A DNA stretch of 64,000 bases, taken from NCBI GenBank assembly GCA_041906185.1, contig JAYRJQ010000001.1, positions 248,001 through 312,000 of the forward strand. Direction: 5' to 3'. Every line of letters starts with the position of its first letter. The stretch's first letter is position 1. Shown here one piece after another: positions 9,919-18,020 of this stretch. The notes under the pieces are model-generated. The model made no database searches. It saw only the letters and a program-made list of their open reading frames with translations, and was not told the origin of the DNA. Source of the stretch: Roseateles_B sp041906185 (lineage in GTDB: Bacteria; Pseudomonadota; Gammaproteobacteria; Burkholderiales; Burkholderiaceae_C). The translations under genes and the position numbers were made by a program.

Positions 9919-11634
9919 TCAGGCCTCCTCGTGCAGGGCCGCCCAGGAGCGGCTCGCCAGGCCCAGCAGCGTCACGCCGCCCAGCACGGGCACGATCAGG
10001 ATCAGCCCTTGCGCCACCTGCTTCAGCGTGCTCCCGTCGTCCAGCAGGCCCAGGTCCTTGCGGAAGTAGATGCCCAGCAGCAGCAGGGCGCACCACAGCA
10101 TGGGGCCGCGCCAGCGGCCGGTGTCGCGGCCCATGACCTCGCGGGCGGCCAGCAGGAACAGCGCGGAGGACACGAAGACCAGCGTGAAGAAGGTCTGCAT
10201 CAGCGGCGCGCCCTCGCCCAGCTGCTCCCGCGCCAGCCAGGCCGGCACGAAGGCGAGGCAGCTGAGGCCCAGCACGATGGCCGACTTGCGTGCGCGGCCT
10301 TCGGTCTTGTCGTCGCTGATGCGATCGCCGGAGGGCTTGGTCATCATGGGCAGCACCAGCAGGCAGATGAGGCCCGTGGCGACGTCGATCAGCAGTGTCA
10401 GCCGGTAGCCGAAGGCCTCGGACACCACGCCCTGCCAGGTGGCGGCGATCGCGATGGCCAGGTTCATCAGCGCCATGTAGGCCGTGAACTGCGTGGCGGC
10501 GACCTTGGGATTGGTCACGTCCATGAAGATGGCGGCGCGCGTGCCGTACATCATGCCGTTGAAGACGTTGTAGCTGATCGAGGCGATCCACAGCGCGGTG
10601 ATCAGCGCGGGGACGGCCGCGCTGCCCGAGGGGCGCGGCATGTCGTAGCCATGCAGGCGCATTTGCCACCAGAGGTAGAGCACCGGGAAGCTCATCAGCA
10701 CGATGTACAGGCCCAGCATGCGGCGGCGGCCGAACTTGTCCGACAGCGTCCCGCCGACGACCATGGCGAAGGCGCCGGCGATGGTGCACCAGAGGTTGAG
10801 CAGGGCCACGCCGGCATCGTCCATGCCGAACTCGACGGCGAGGTTGGACTGCAGCGCGAGACCCAGGCACATGGCGCCCACAGGCAGCAGGCCGAAGAAC
10901 ACGGCCGAGAAGGCGCCGCGCGAGCCGAGGAAGGAGCGGAAGGACTGGACGGCGAAGGCCTTCATCTCGCCGGCCGCCTGGCTCAGCGTGGCACGGGCCG
11001 GGGCCGAGGCCGCCGGCAGCTTCTCGAGCTGCACGGCCAGCGCCTCCTTCATGGGCAGCACGATGAAGCCCGTCACGAGCAGGATGGACAGCGCCACCAT
11101 CACGAAGCTCGGCTGGAAGCCGACCGTGCCCATCAGGTAGAGCACGCCGCTGCCGCCGATGGCCTGACCCACATTGGCGCCGGCGAACATCAGGCCGTTG
11201 GCGAGCCCGCGCTCGTCCTCGTGCAGTGTGTTGCAGGCCAGGGAGTCGATGGCCACGTCCTGCATCGCGCCGAAGGTGTTGTGCACCAGCAGGACGCTCG
11301 TGAAGAGGCCCAGGCTGGCGGGCAGCGGGATGGCCATCAGCGCCAGGATGGTGAGGGCCATCATCAGCTGCGTGAACAGGATCCAGGCGCGGCGGTGGCC
11401 GAAGCGCTGGGAGCGGAACACGTCGATGACCGGCCCGAAGGCCCACTTGAAGGCCCAGGGCAAGTAGAAGGACGCCACGAAGGCACCGATGGCTGCCGGG
11501 CCCACGCCCATGCGGCGCAGCTGGGTCGCGACGGCGATGGCGGCAAAGCCCAACGGGATGCCCTCGGTCACGTACAGCGCAAAGAAGGCGCCCAGGCGGC
11601 CGTTCCGGCTGGCCAGCAGGTTGGGTAATCTCAT
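9919..11634 (-). CDS. MFS permease, AmpG-like
   Basis: A 571-residue inner-membrane transporter with about 12-14 hydrophobic helices. The N-terminus (FFALYVTEGIPLGFAAIAVA, then FKWAFGPVIDVF and HRRAWILFTQ) resembles AmpG-type muropeptide permeases and related acetyl-CoA-transporter-like MFS proteins. AmpG imports anhydromuropeptides for wall recycling, but this protein is divergent and the substrate is not established. A long loop of about 45 residues lies after the sixth helix. The ATG at 11634 directly precedes the first membrane segment. It has its own promoter-leader region and is separated from the upstream metal operon by a strong terminator. Confidence 0.8.
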   Translation of the reverse strand: MRLPNLLASRNGRLGAFFALYVTEGIPLGFAAIAVATQLRRMGVGPAAIGAFVASFYLPWAFKWAFGPVIDVFRSQRFGHRRAWILFTQLMMALTILALMAIPLPASLGLFTSVLLVHNTFGAMQDVAIDSLACNTLHEDERGLANGLMFAGANVGQAIGGSGVLYLMGTVGFQPSFVMVALSILLVTGFIVLPMKEALAVQLEKLPAASAPARATLSQAAGEMKAFAVQSFRSFLGSRGAFSAVFFGLLPVGAMCLGLALQSNLAVEFGMDDAGVALLNLWCTIAGAFAMVVGGTLSDKFGRRRMLGLYIVLMSFPVLYLWWQMRLHGYDMPRPSGSAAVPALITALWIASISYNVFNGMMYGTRAAIFMDVTNPKVAATQFTAYMALMNLAIAIAATWQGVVSEAFGYRLTLLIDVATGLICLLVLPMMTKPSGDRISDDKTEGRARKSAIVLGLSCLAFVPAWLAREQLGEGAPLMQTFFTLVFVSSALFLLAAREVMGRDTGRWRGPMLWCALLLLGIYFRKDLGLLDDGSTLKQVAQGLILIVPVLGGVTLLGLASRSWAALHEEA

Positions 11635-11645
11635 TCTCGTCCTCG

Positions 11646-11689
11646 ACGCCGCGATGCGGCGTTCCTCATTCCAAACGCCCGCGATTATC
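11646..11689 (-). promoter_or_regulatory. Permease promoter and leader hairpin
   Basis: On the minus strand a -10 box GATAAT (11689-11684) is followed by a perfect 7-bp hairpin ACGCCGC/GCGGCGT with a three-base loop (11646-11662) between the predicted start and the permease ATG. No clear -35 is seen. The hairpin could influence translation or mRNA stability. Confidence 0.45.
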
Positions 11690-11762
11690 GGGCGCCCCGG
11701 CCCCCGCCCCATCCGCGTGATCCCGCCCATGACCTTCGACGCAGCGCGCCGGATCAGCACAT

Positions 11763-11792
11763 AAAAAAGGCGGCCCCGGTGAGGGGGCCGCC
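11763..11792 (-). terminator. Terminator closing the upstream minus-strand unit
   Basis: Perfect 9-bp stem GGCGGCCCC/GGGGCCGCC with six A on the left, reading as a T run on the minus strand. It would end transcripts from the DUF2946-TonB-DUF1775 operon or from the small ORF at 11951. Confidence 0.85.
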
Positions 11793-11950
11793 AGGAGGCG
11801 CCAGGAGACGCTGCCCGAGGGACGTGGCAGGGCGAAGCCTGCCCGTGGGGCCGCAGCGTGGAGGTGGAAGCCAGGGGCGCCGAGCCGCGCAGATCAGGCG
11901 AACCCTGGCGGGTACGCGGTCCGGGCGCGGTCGTGTGAGGGACGGACGAC

Positions 11951-12061
11951 TCAGCCCGACGGACACACCCGGGCGCAGGGATCGGCCCCGTGGGGGCAGG
12001 TCTTGCGGCCAGGGCCGCGGCGCAGGGCGTGTGGTGTGGAGCGCGTCGTCATGGCAGCCAT
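11951..12061 (-). CDS. Possible cysteine-rich small protein
   Basis: The 586 bp between the permease and DUF1775 genes hold only this short candidate. The 36 codons begin MAAMTTRSTPHALRRGPGRK and end TCPHGADPCARVCPSG, with three Cys and a His spaced like a metal site (C-x7-C-x3-C). It lies downstream of a probable copper operon and just before a terminator, so it could be its last gene or a regulatory peptide. Against this: the ribosome site is weak, and the codons for RKTCPH coincide with a copy of the GCAAGACCTG repeat, so part of the apparent motif may be imposed by the DNA. Confidence 0.3.
   Translation of the reverse strand: MAAMTTRSTPHALRRGPGRKTCPHGADPCARVCPSG
11992..12006 (-). repeat. 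GCAAGACCTG short repeat, copy 3
   Basis: GCAAGACCTGCCCCC on the minus strand, within the cysteine-rich small ORF. Confidence 0.6.
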
Positions 12062-12167
12062 CTTCGCGCCGTCGGCGCCGGTCAAAAGCCGGAAGAAGGC
12101 GGGTGCGCCGGCCCACTTAGAAGCGCGGCACTTCCGGTGCAATTCCACGCTTTGGGGCTCACGGCCG

Positions 12168-12202
12168 TGCGAGGGGCGCATCCCTCGGATGGCGCCCTCG
12201 CA
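12168..12202. repeat. Long imperfect stem-loop after the DUF1775 gene
   Basis: Outer arms TGCGAGGG/CCCTCGCA and inner arms ATCC/GGAT pair around a three-base loop, with a four-base internal mismatch. No T run follows. It lies 19 bp beyond the DUF1775 stop and may stabilise the mRNA 3' end or act as a weak terminator. Confidence 0.5.
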
Positions 12203-12220
12203 CCGGGTGCCCGGCGCGCC

Positions 12221-12781
12221 TCAGTGCGCGTGCTCGGCGCTGCCAGGGGCCTTGAGCATCAGGCGCACGGCCGGGGCCTTGAGACCGGCCGTGGTGGCGC
12301 CGCTGGCGGGCACCTCGCTCCAGGACCACTCGCCCTGCGTGCAGCGCTGCTGCACCTTGAACCACACCGGCCCCACGACCTCGGGCGCGCCGCCGCGCAG
12401 CACGAACTCGTCATAGGCGGCATCCGGCAGGGCGTGGGCCTCGTCGCGGGCGGTCCAGCTGATCTCGGTGACGTCCTCGCGAACGGTCTTGCCGTGGCTC
12501 TCGTAGGGCTGCGCCAGCGCCTGGCGGCGGATGTCCACCGTCCAGCCCTCCTTGGGCATGGGCTTGGCGCCGCGGAAGCCCGGGGGCAGGGTCACGGTGA
12601 TCTGCGTGGTCGCGGCACCGTCGCAGCCGTGGCCCACGCGCAGCACGGCCTTGTAGGCGCTGCCGGATACGGCCTCGCCCTGCTCGAGTGTGATGTGGGC
12701 GTGCGAGACGGCCGGGGCCATCGCCAGGGCGCCGAGGAGGAGGGCGCTCATCGCGGCGCGGCACTTTGCATTCTTCGACAT
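12221..12781 (-). CDS. YcnI/DUF1775 family periplasmic protein
   Basis: A 186-residue exported protein. The signal peptide (SALLLGALAMAPAVSHA) is cleaved to expose His at the mature N-terminus (HITLEQGEA), which in YcnI proteins is a copper ligand. The DUF1775 core follows with VLRVGHGCDGAATTQITVTLPPGFRGAKPMPKEGW split across residues 45-80 and a Trp of the W-H type metal site. The C-terminus ends AEHAH, with more possible metal ligands. An AGGAAAGACC ribosome site precedes the ATG at 12781. It is the third gene after DUF2946 and a TonB receptor; together they suggest copper handling. Confidence 0.85.
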   Translation of the reverse strand: MSKNAKCRAAMSALLLGALAMAPAVSHAHITLEQGEAVSGSAYKAVLRVGHGCDGAATTQITVTLPPGFRGAKPMPKEGWTVDIRRQALAQPYESHGKTVREDVTEISWTARDEAHALPDAAYDEFVLRGGAPEVVGPVWFKVQQRCTQGEWSWSEVPASGATTAGLKAPAVRLMLKAPGSAEHAH

Positions 12782-12810
12782 GGTCTTCCTTTCCTTGCGA
12801 GGCGCGCGCC

Positions 12811-15219
12811 TCAGAGGTCGAACTTCAGTTCCGCGTGGAAGGTCCGCTGCGGATAGGGGTGGAAGTTCCAGTACTGGTAGTTGTTGAGGTTGTCGATGCC
12901 GCCGGCGAGGCGCCACTGACGGTTGATGCGCCACTGCACGCGCAGGTCCGTCGTGAAGTACTTGCTTGCGCCCTGGTAAGCGAAGCCGTTGGGGTCGCTG
13001 TTGTCGAGCGTGCTGTACTGCCGGCCGCTGTAGCGCGCGCCGTAGCTGAGGCTCAGGTCCGGCGTGGCCTGCCAGCTCGCGACCACCGTGGCACGCCAGC
13101 GCGGCACGCGCGGCTGCCACTTGCCGACCACATCGCCCGGCACGCTCACGTAGCCGCTGCTGGCCCGCACGCGCGAGTCGGCATAGGTCACGCTGCCGTT
13201 CACGCCGAGGCCCTTGAGCAGGCGCTCCGTCCAGCCGCCTTCGCTGCTGAAGGCGATCTCGACGCCGTGGGTGCGCACATGGTCGACGTTCTGCACGGTG
13301 CTGGCGTTCGTCGTCACGTTGAGCAGCGCGTAGAGCGCGTCGCGCGTGTCCTCGCGGAAGTAGGTCATGCGCAGCTGGTTGCCACCGACGCCCCATTCGG
13401 CGCTGAGCTCGGTGGTCCAGCCCTTCTCGGGGCGCAAGTCGGGGTTGTTGTTGATGACGCCGCCGGTCTTGCTGTCGAAGCCGCCCTGGTAGAGCTCGCT
13501 GACCGTCGGGAAGCGCACGGCGCGGCCGGTGCTGGCCTTGAGCATCCAGTCGTCGTTGAGCTGATGGGACAGCGCCGCCTTGGGCGACAGCGCGTGCAGG
13601 CTGCGCCCGGCGTGGTTCAGCACGCAGCGCTGGCTGGCCGGGCTGCAGGCGCCCTTGTCGGCGACGCCGGTGTAGGCGTTCTCGGTGCGGCCGTCCATCG
13701 CCTGCCAGTGCTCGCCGCGCAGGCCCAGCACGGCCTGCCAGTCGCGGCCGAGCTCCCAGCTGTCCTGGGCGAAGAGGGCGTCGGTGCGCGTGCGACCGGC
13801 GAAGAGCGAGGCGAAGCTGGCGGCGTCGCCCCAGCGCCAGTCCGACGTGGTGTCGACGCGGGTGCTCAGCGCGTCCTCCCCGCGCGAGAGGCCGGCCTCG
13901 AGCACATGAGCGCCGCCCGGTCGCCACACGCCGCGGGCGCTCCAGGTCTTCCAACCGGTGCCGTGCTGGTCCGTCAGGCGGCCCGCCTCGGGCTGGGCCT
14001 TGATGCTCGGCGCGTAGCTGCGGCTTAGGTCGCTCGTGTAGTCGTACTGGCTCCAGGCGAGGCTGTAGTCGAAGAAGCCCATGGTGTGGGACTTCAGCGT
14101 CAGCGCCTGCATGCGGTGCTCCAGCTCGTCGTGGCTGCGGCCGAAGTCGGCGGCCGTGAGCGTGTAGCGCCGGCCGTCGATCAGCACGCCCTGGCTGATG
14201 TCACCGCCGTAGCGATGGTCCACGGCCTGCCCCTTCTCGTCGCGCAGATAGGTGCGCGAGCTGCCGTCGCTCCGGTTCTTCCAGTCGGCCAGCACATAGC
14301 TCAGGCGCAGCGTGGGGCTGAGGTCCCAGGCGAGCTTGGCCTTGAGGTGGTCTTGCGTGGTGTCGTACTCGGTGGCACTGCCGACGAGGTACCAGTCCTG
14401 CTCGCTGCGGTTCTTGTCCCGCAGCGCGCCGCTCACGACCGGCAGGCCCGCGACGGGCGCGGTGCCGGCACTCAGGAGCTTGGTGGCGAAGACCAGCGGC
14501 TGGCCGTGGCTCTGGCTGCGGCTGCCGTGCACCCACCAGGCGAGGGCGCCGTCGCGGCTGCCGACGGAGAGGCTGCCCTGGCTGGCGCGGTAGGTCTCGT
14601 GCTGGCCGTAGAGGTCGTTCGGCTGCACGGCGGTGGCCATGCGGCCGTGGGCCTCGAAGGCCCGGGGCATGCGGGTCTGGTAGTCGACCACCGCACCGAC
14701 GGCATTGCCCGGGTAGCCGGCCGAGAAGGGCCCGTACAGCACATCGACGCGGGCGATCTCCTCAGGCGTCACCAGGCCCCAGCGCGGCGCGAAGGTGGCG
14801 CCGTTGCCGAGCAGGTTGGAGAGCTGGATGCCGTCGGCATAGACCAGCGAGCGGGCGCTGTTGCCCGTGCCCGAGGCGCGGGTGGACAGCACGGCATGGT
14901 TGTAGTCGCCGATGTAGCGCTTGCGCACGAGCAGGCTGGGGAAGTACTTCAGCGCGTCTTCGGCGTCGGTGGCGTTGACGGTGCGGGCGAGCGTGGCCGC
15001 GTCGACGCCCTCGATGGTGGTCGGGATGGTGGTGGGCAGCGAGGTCGGCGAGTTGCCGTGCACGGTGACGACGCCCAGCTGCTTGGTCTGGGCATCCCCG
15101 GGGGGCACGGGCTGCTCGGCGGCGGCGGCGGTCGTGGGGGTGGTCTGGGCCCGGGCTCCGAAAGCGCAGGCGAGGGCAAGGACCAGCAGCAGCGGCTGCG
15201 GGCGAAGAGGCTTGTTCAT
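12811..15219 (-). CDS. TonB-dependent outer-membrane receptor
   Basis: An 802-residue receptor: signal peptide 1-24, a plug domain (from about 60, with GIQLSNLLGNGATF and RVDVLYGPFSAGYPGNAVGAVVDYQTRM) and a 22-strand barrel ending in LKFDL. A short stretch with VVTVHGNS before the plug resembles a TonB box. No N-terminal secretin/TonB signalling domain is present, so it is not a sigma-factor transducer. The operon partners (DUF2946 and DUF1775) point to copper or a copper chelate as substrate rather than iron; this is inferred from context. A 179-bp gap with no gene separates it from DUF2946. Confidence 0.9.
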   Translation of the reverse strand: MNKPLRPQPLLLVLALACAFGARAQTTPTTAAAAEQPVPPGDAQTKQLGVVTVHGNSPTSLPTTIPTTIEGVDAATLARTVNATDAEDALKYFPSLLVRKRYIGDYNHAVLSTRASGTGNSARSLVYADGIQLSNLLGNGATFAPRWGLVTPEEIARVDVLYGPFSAGYPGNAVGAVVDYQTRMPRAFEAHGRMATAVQPNDLYGQHETYRASQGSLSVGSRDGALAWWVHGSRSQSHGQPLVFATKLLSAGTAPVAGLPVVSGALRDKNRSEQDWYLVGSATEYDTTQDHLKAKLAWDLSPTLRLSYVLADWKNRSDGSSRTYLRDEKGQAVDHRYGGDISQGVLIDGRRYTLTAADFGRSHDELEHRMQALTLKSHTMGFFDYSLAWSQYDYTSDLSRSYAPSIKAQPEAGRLTDQHGTGWKTWSARGVWRPGGAHVLEAGLSRGEDALSTRVDTTSDWRWGDAASFASLFAGRTRTDALFAQDSWELGRDWQAVLGLRGEHWQAMDGRTENAYTGVADKGACSPASQRCVLNHAGRSLHALSPKAALSHQLNDDWMLKASTGRAVRFPTVSELYQGGFDSKTGGVINNNPDLRPEKGWTTELSAEWGVGGNQLRMTYFREDTRDALYALLNVTTNASTVQNVDHVRTHGVEIAFSSEGGWTERLLKGLGVNGSVTYADSRVRASSGYVSVPGDVVGKWQPRVPRWRATVVASWQATPDLSLSYGARYSGRQYSTLDNSDPNGFAYQGASKYFTTDLRVQWRINRQWRLAGGIDNLNNYQYWNFHPYPQRTFHAELKFDL

Positions 15220-15398
15220 GATCGAGAAAGACAGCTGGGGCCGGGATCGACGTCACCGCGGGGCGAGCGGGATCCGGCGGTCCGCGCGCGAGGGGCGGAC
15301 GTCAGGAGACGGCTGCGGACGGCGCACAGGCGCACAGGTGCACGCGTCGGCAGGGGGCACCGGCCGGGCCTGGCGAGCCAGCCCCGGCGGCGTGTCAA

Positions 15399-15809
15399 TC
15401 AGAGAAGGACGCTGCCCGAGGGAGGGCCCCGGGACTGGGCCGGCTGCCAGACGTTGCGCAGGGCAGGGGCACTGAGGAAACGCGCCGGCACCAGGGCCAG
15501 CAACTGTTCGGCCACCGGGCGGGCCTGGAGGCTCGGCGGCGGCAGGGCGAGGTCCTGCTGATGGGCCGCGCAGAACATGCAGTGGGCCGAGAGCCCATGG
15601 TCTTCCACTGCCGGGCGGCGGGAGGCCGGCCAGTCGCCCTGCTGGGCGCGGGGCGACACGAGGCTCGCGCGGCAGACCTGCGTGAAGGGCGTGAGCTCAC
15701 CGCGCTCCGCCGCGATGACCTGCGACAGCGCGGGCGCCAGCGCGCCGAACCAGAGGCTCAGCAGCACGAGGCAGCGCAACAGCAGGGCGGGCGGACGGCG
15801 GGTAGTCAC
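15399..15809 (-). CDS. DUF2946 family protein
   Basis: A 136-residue protein with a signal-anchor helix (ALLLRCLVLLSLWFGALAPA), a FTQVC motif near residue 43 and the DUF2946 signature HCMFCAAHQQDLALPPP in its middle. The Cys/His pattern suggests metal binding in the periplasm. In Bordetella a DUF2946 gene heads a copper-controlled operon with a TonB receptor, and the order here is the same. The start is a GTG at 15809; a -10-like TACACT box lies only seven bases before it, so the mRNA may be leaderless. It follows the binding-protein gene by 57 bp on the same strand. Confidence 0.75.
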   Translation of the reverse strand: MTTRRPPALLLRCLVLLSLWFGALAPALSQVIAAERGELTPFTQVCRASLVSPRAQQGDWPASRRPAVEDHGLSAHCMFCAAHQQDLALPPPSLQARPVAEQLLALVPARFLSAPALRNVWQPAQSRGPPSGSVLL

Positions 15810-15816
15810 GGGGGGC

Positions 15817-15822
15817 AGTGTA
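15817..15822 (-). promoter_or_regulatory. -10 box implying a leaderless DUF2946 mRNA
   Basis: TACACT on the minus strand ends seven bases before the GTG start codon, so transcription would begin at or next to the start codon. There is no room for a ribosome site. Confidence 0.4.
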
Positions 15823-15866
15823 GGCCCGGGCGAGGGAGCGGCGACACGAACTGGATCAAGTCCGTG

Positions 15867-16652
15867 TCAGGCCGGCGCGTCCACGCCGTATCGCAGCAGC
15901 AAGCCACGCCAGGCCGGATCCTGGGCCAGGCCGGCCACGGTCTGCAGCAGCCATTCCCGCGGCGCCGCGGGCATCAGCGGGGAAAGCAGCAAGTGGCGCT
16001 GGTAACGCTGCCGGGGATGGTCCGCCACGTGCACCCGCGCGTCGAAGTCCGGCAGGCGCTTGCGCCAGCTGGCCAGGCCGCTGCGGGAGATGAACACCAC
16101 CTCGACCCGCCCCATCAGCAGCATGCGCAGGCTGGCTTCCTGGCTGAAGGAGTCCAGGCGCTGCAGGGTGCCGGCCGTCACCATGGCCTCGGTTTCCGGG
16201 TAGACATGCCCGAAGACGCCACCGAGCGTCAGGCCGTGCAGCGAGGCCGGCCCCTGGTAGTCCACCGGGCGTGACTTGAGCGAGAGCACCAGGTCCTCGT
16301 CATTCATCAGCGGCTCCGTCCACACGAAGCGATGCCGGCCGGTGTCCTGAAACCAGGCGGGGCTGACCCAGGGCACGAAGCCGCGCCAGTCGCTGCGCGT
16401 CACCATGGCGGCCACGCGCCGGCGCGGCATGAGCGCCACCTGCAAGGGCGGCAGCAGCGGGCCCGCGCGCTCCTGCAGCAGGTGCAGCAGGTCCTGCGTG
16501 AGCCCATGGCCCGGCCCGGTGGAAAAGGGCGGGTAGTCGTAGTAGCTCAGCACGGACAGGCTCTCGGCGCCTGCGGATCGGGCGGCGGGCGCCACCAGGG
16601 GGCCCAGGGCGAGGGCCAGGTACTGGCGGCGGCTCAGGGGGAACTCAGGCAT
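15867..16652 (-). CDS. Periplasmic substrate-binding protein (family 3-like)
   Basis: A 261-residue exported protein. The N-terminus has a twin-Arg-like signal (SRRQYLALALGPLVAPAARS). The mature part begins ESLSVLSYYDYPPFSTGPGHGLTQDL, typical of amino-acid-type binding proteins (SBP_bac_3/PBP2), with two lobes and a hinge about residue 120. No ABC permease or ATPase lies beside it, so it may be an orphan receptor or serve an unrelated system. I chose the ATG at 16652 over one at 16724 because it sits directly before the signal sequence. Ligand unknown. Confidence 0.65.
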   Translation of the reverse strand: MPEFPLSRRQYLALALGPLVAPAARSAGAESLSVLSYYDYPPFSTGPGHGLTQDLLHLLQERAGPLLPPLQVALMPRRRVAAMVTRSDWRGFVPWVSPAWFQDTGRHRFVWTEPLMNDEDLVLSLKSRPVDYQGPASLHGLTLGGVFGHVYPETEAMVTAGTLQRLDSFSQEASLRMLLMGRVEVVFISRSGLASWRKRLPDFDARVHVADHPRQRYQRHLLLSPLMPAAPREWLLQTVAGLAQDPAWRGLLLRYGVDAPA

Positions 16653-16781
16653 GGCGGCGTCACAGCTCCTGATGGACCGGTCTTGACGCGTTAGAGGCGC
16701 GTCGCAGCGCAGTATGCCGCCCAATCCGGCTCCGCCCGCGCAAGCCCCGGACGCCCTCGGGGCCGCCGTGGCGCCGGGGCC

Positions 16782-18020
16782 TCAGTCGCTGTCGAGCAGG
16801 TCCAGCAGCGTGCGGGCCACCACCTGCGTCGCGCGGCGCAGATCCGCCAGCACCAGGTGCTCGTCGGCGCGTTTGGCGTTGGACTCCAGCACCGTGCGCG
16901 GCCCCGCGCCGTAGATGGCCGCGGGAATGCCCTGTTCGCCATACAGCCGCACATCGGTGTACAGCGGCGTGCCGGACGTGGGGATGGCCTCGCCGAAGAC
17001 GGCCTGCGCGTGGCGCTGCAGCGGCGCCACGAGCCGCTCGTGCCCCGGCAGCGGCTGGAGCGAGCGCGCCAGCAGCAGGCGTCGCACCTCCACCGTCCCC
17101 GCGAAGCCCGCGGCGGCATCGGCGATGACCTGCCGCAGCGCCGCCTCGACCTGCACCGGGTCCTCCTCGGGGATCATGCGTCGATCCAGCCGCAGCACGA
17201 CCTTGCCGGGCACGACGTTGGTGTTGGTGCCGCCCTCGATGCGACCCACATTGAGGTAGGGGTGCTCGATGCCCGGCACCTGGCTGCGCACTTGCCGGTA
17301 GCGCTCGTTCTGCGCGTAAAGGGCGTTCAGGATGGTGACGGCGCCCTGCAGCGCGTCGATGCCGGTGTGCGGGATGGCGGCGTGGGCCATGCGGCCGTGC
17401 ACCGTCAGCTCCATCTGCAGGCAGCCGTTGTGGGCGGTCACGACCTGGTAGCTGAAACCCGCGGCAAGCAGCAGGTCCGGGCGCGTCAGGCCGTGCCTCA
17501 GCAGCCAGCCCGGGCCCAGCTCGCCGCCGAACTCCTCGTCATAGGTGAAGTGCAGCTCCACGCCGCCCTTGAGCGGGCGCTGCAGCGCCTCCAGCGCGCG
17601 CAGGGCGAAGGTGTAGGTCGCGAAGTCGCTCTTGCTGACGGCGGCGGCGCGGCCGTAGAGCCGGCCGTCCTGCACCTCGCCGCTGTAGGGGCCGTGCGTC
17701 CAGCCCTCGCCGGGCGGGACGACGTCGCCATGCGCATTGAGCGCGACCACCGGGCCGCCGTCGCCGTAACGCCGCCGCACGATCAGGTTGGTGATGCTCT
17801 GCAGGCCGGCGGCCTCGACCTCGGCCTGCGGCACGGCATGCGCCTCGGCCGGCAGGCCCATGGCGGCGAGCAGCTCGGCCGTGCGGCGGGCGTGCGGGGC
17901 GTTGTTGCCGGGCGGCGTGTCGGTGGGCACCTGCACCAGCGCCTGCAGATAGGCCACCTCCTCGTCGAAGTGGGCCTCGATCCAGGCGTCCAGCTGCTGG
18001 TAGAGCGCGTCCTTGCTCAT
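16782..18020 (-). CDS. M20 family metallohydrolase with altered metal-site motifs
   Basis: A 412-residue cytosolic protein of the ArgE/DapE/M20 fold. Present: His97-Gly-Asp99, the catalytic DEEFGG at 161-166, His213 in MAHAAIPHTG and a late His in RADEHLVLADL. Unusual: the place of the bridging Asp in the usual GRGAxDMKGG motif reads GRAAAVSKSD (123-132), and the usual Glu/Asp ligand in the following motif is replaced by AAGFSY. It overlaps the UraD-AllC gene by 4 bp (ATGA), so the two are translationally coupled. A role in hydrolysing a ureido or N-acyl compound of purine breakdown is likely from context, but the substrate is unknown. Confidence 0.75.
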   Translation of the reverse strand: MSKDALYQQLDAWIEAHFDEEVAYLQALVQVPTDTPPGNNAPHARRTAELLAAMGLPAEAHAVPQAEVEAAGLQSITNLIVRRRYGDGGPVVALNAHGDVVPPGEGWTHGPYSGEVQDGRLYGRAAAVSKSDFATYTFALRALEALQRPLKGGVELHFTYDEEFGGELGPGWLLRHGLTRPDLLLAAGFSYQVVTAHNGCLQMELTVHGRMAHAAIPHTGIDALQGAVTILNALYAQNERYRQVRSQVPGIEHPYLNVGRIEGGTNTNVVPGKVVLRLDRRMIPEEDPVQVEAALRQVIADAAAGFAGTVEVRRLLLARSLQPLPGHERLVAPLQRHAQAVFGEAIPTSGTPLYTDVRLYGEQGIPAAIYGAGPRTVLESNAKRADEHLVLADLRRATQVVARTLLDLLDSD

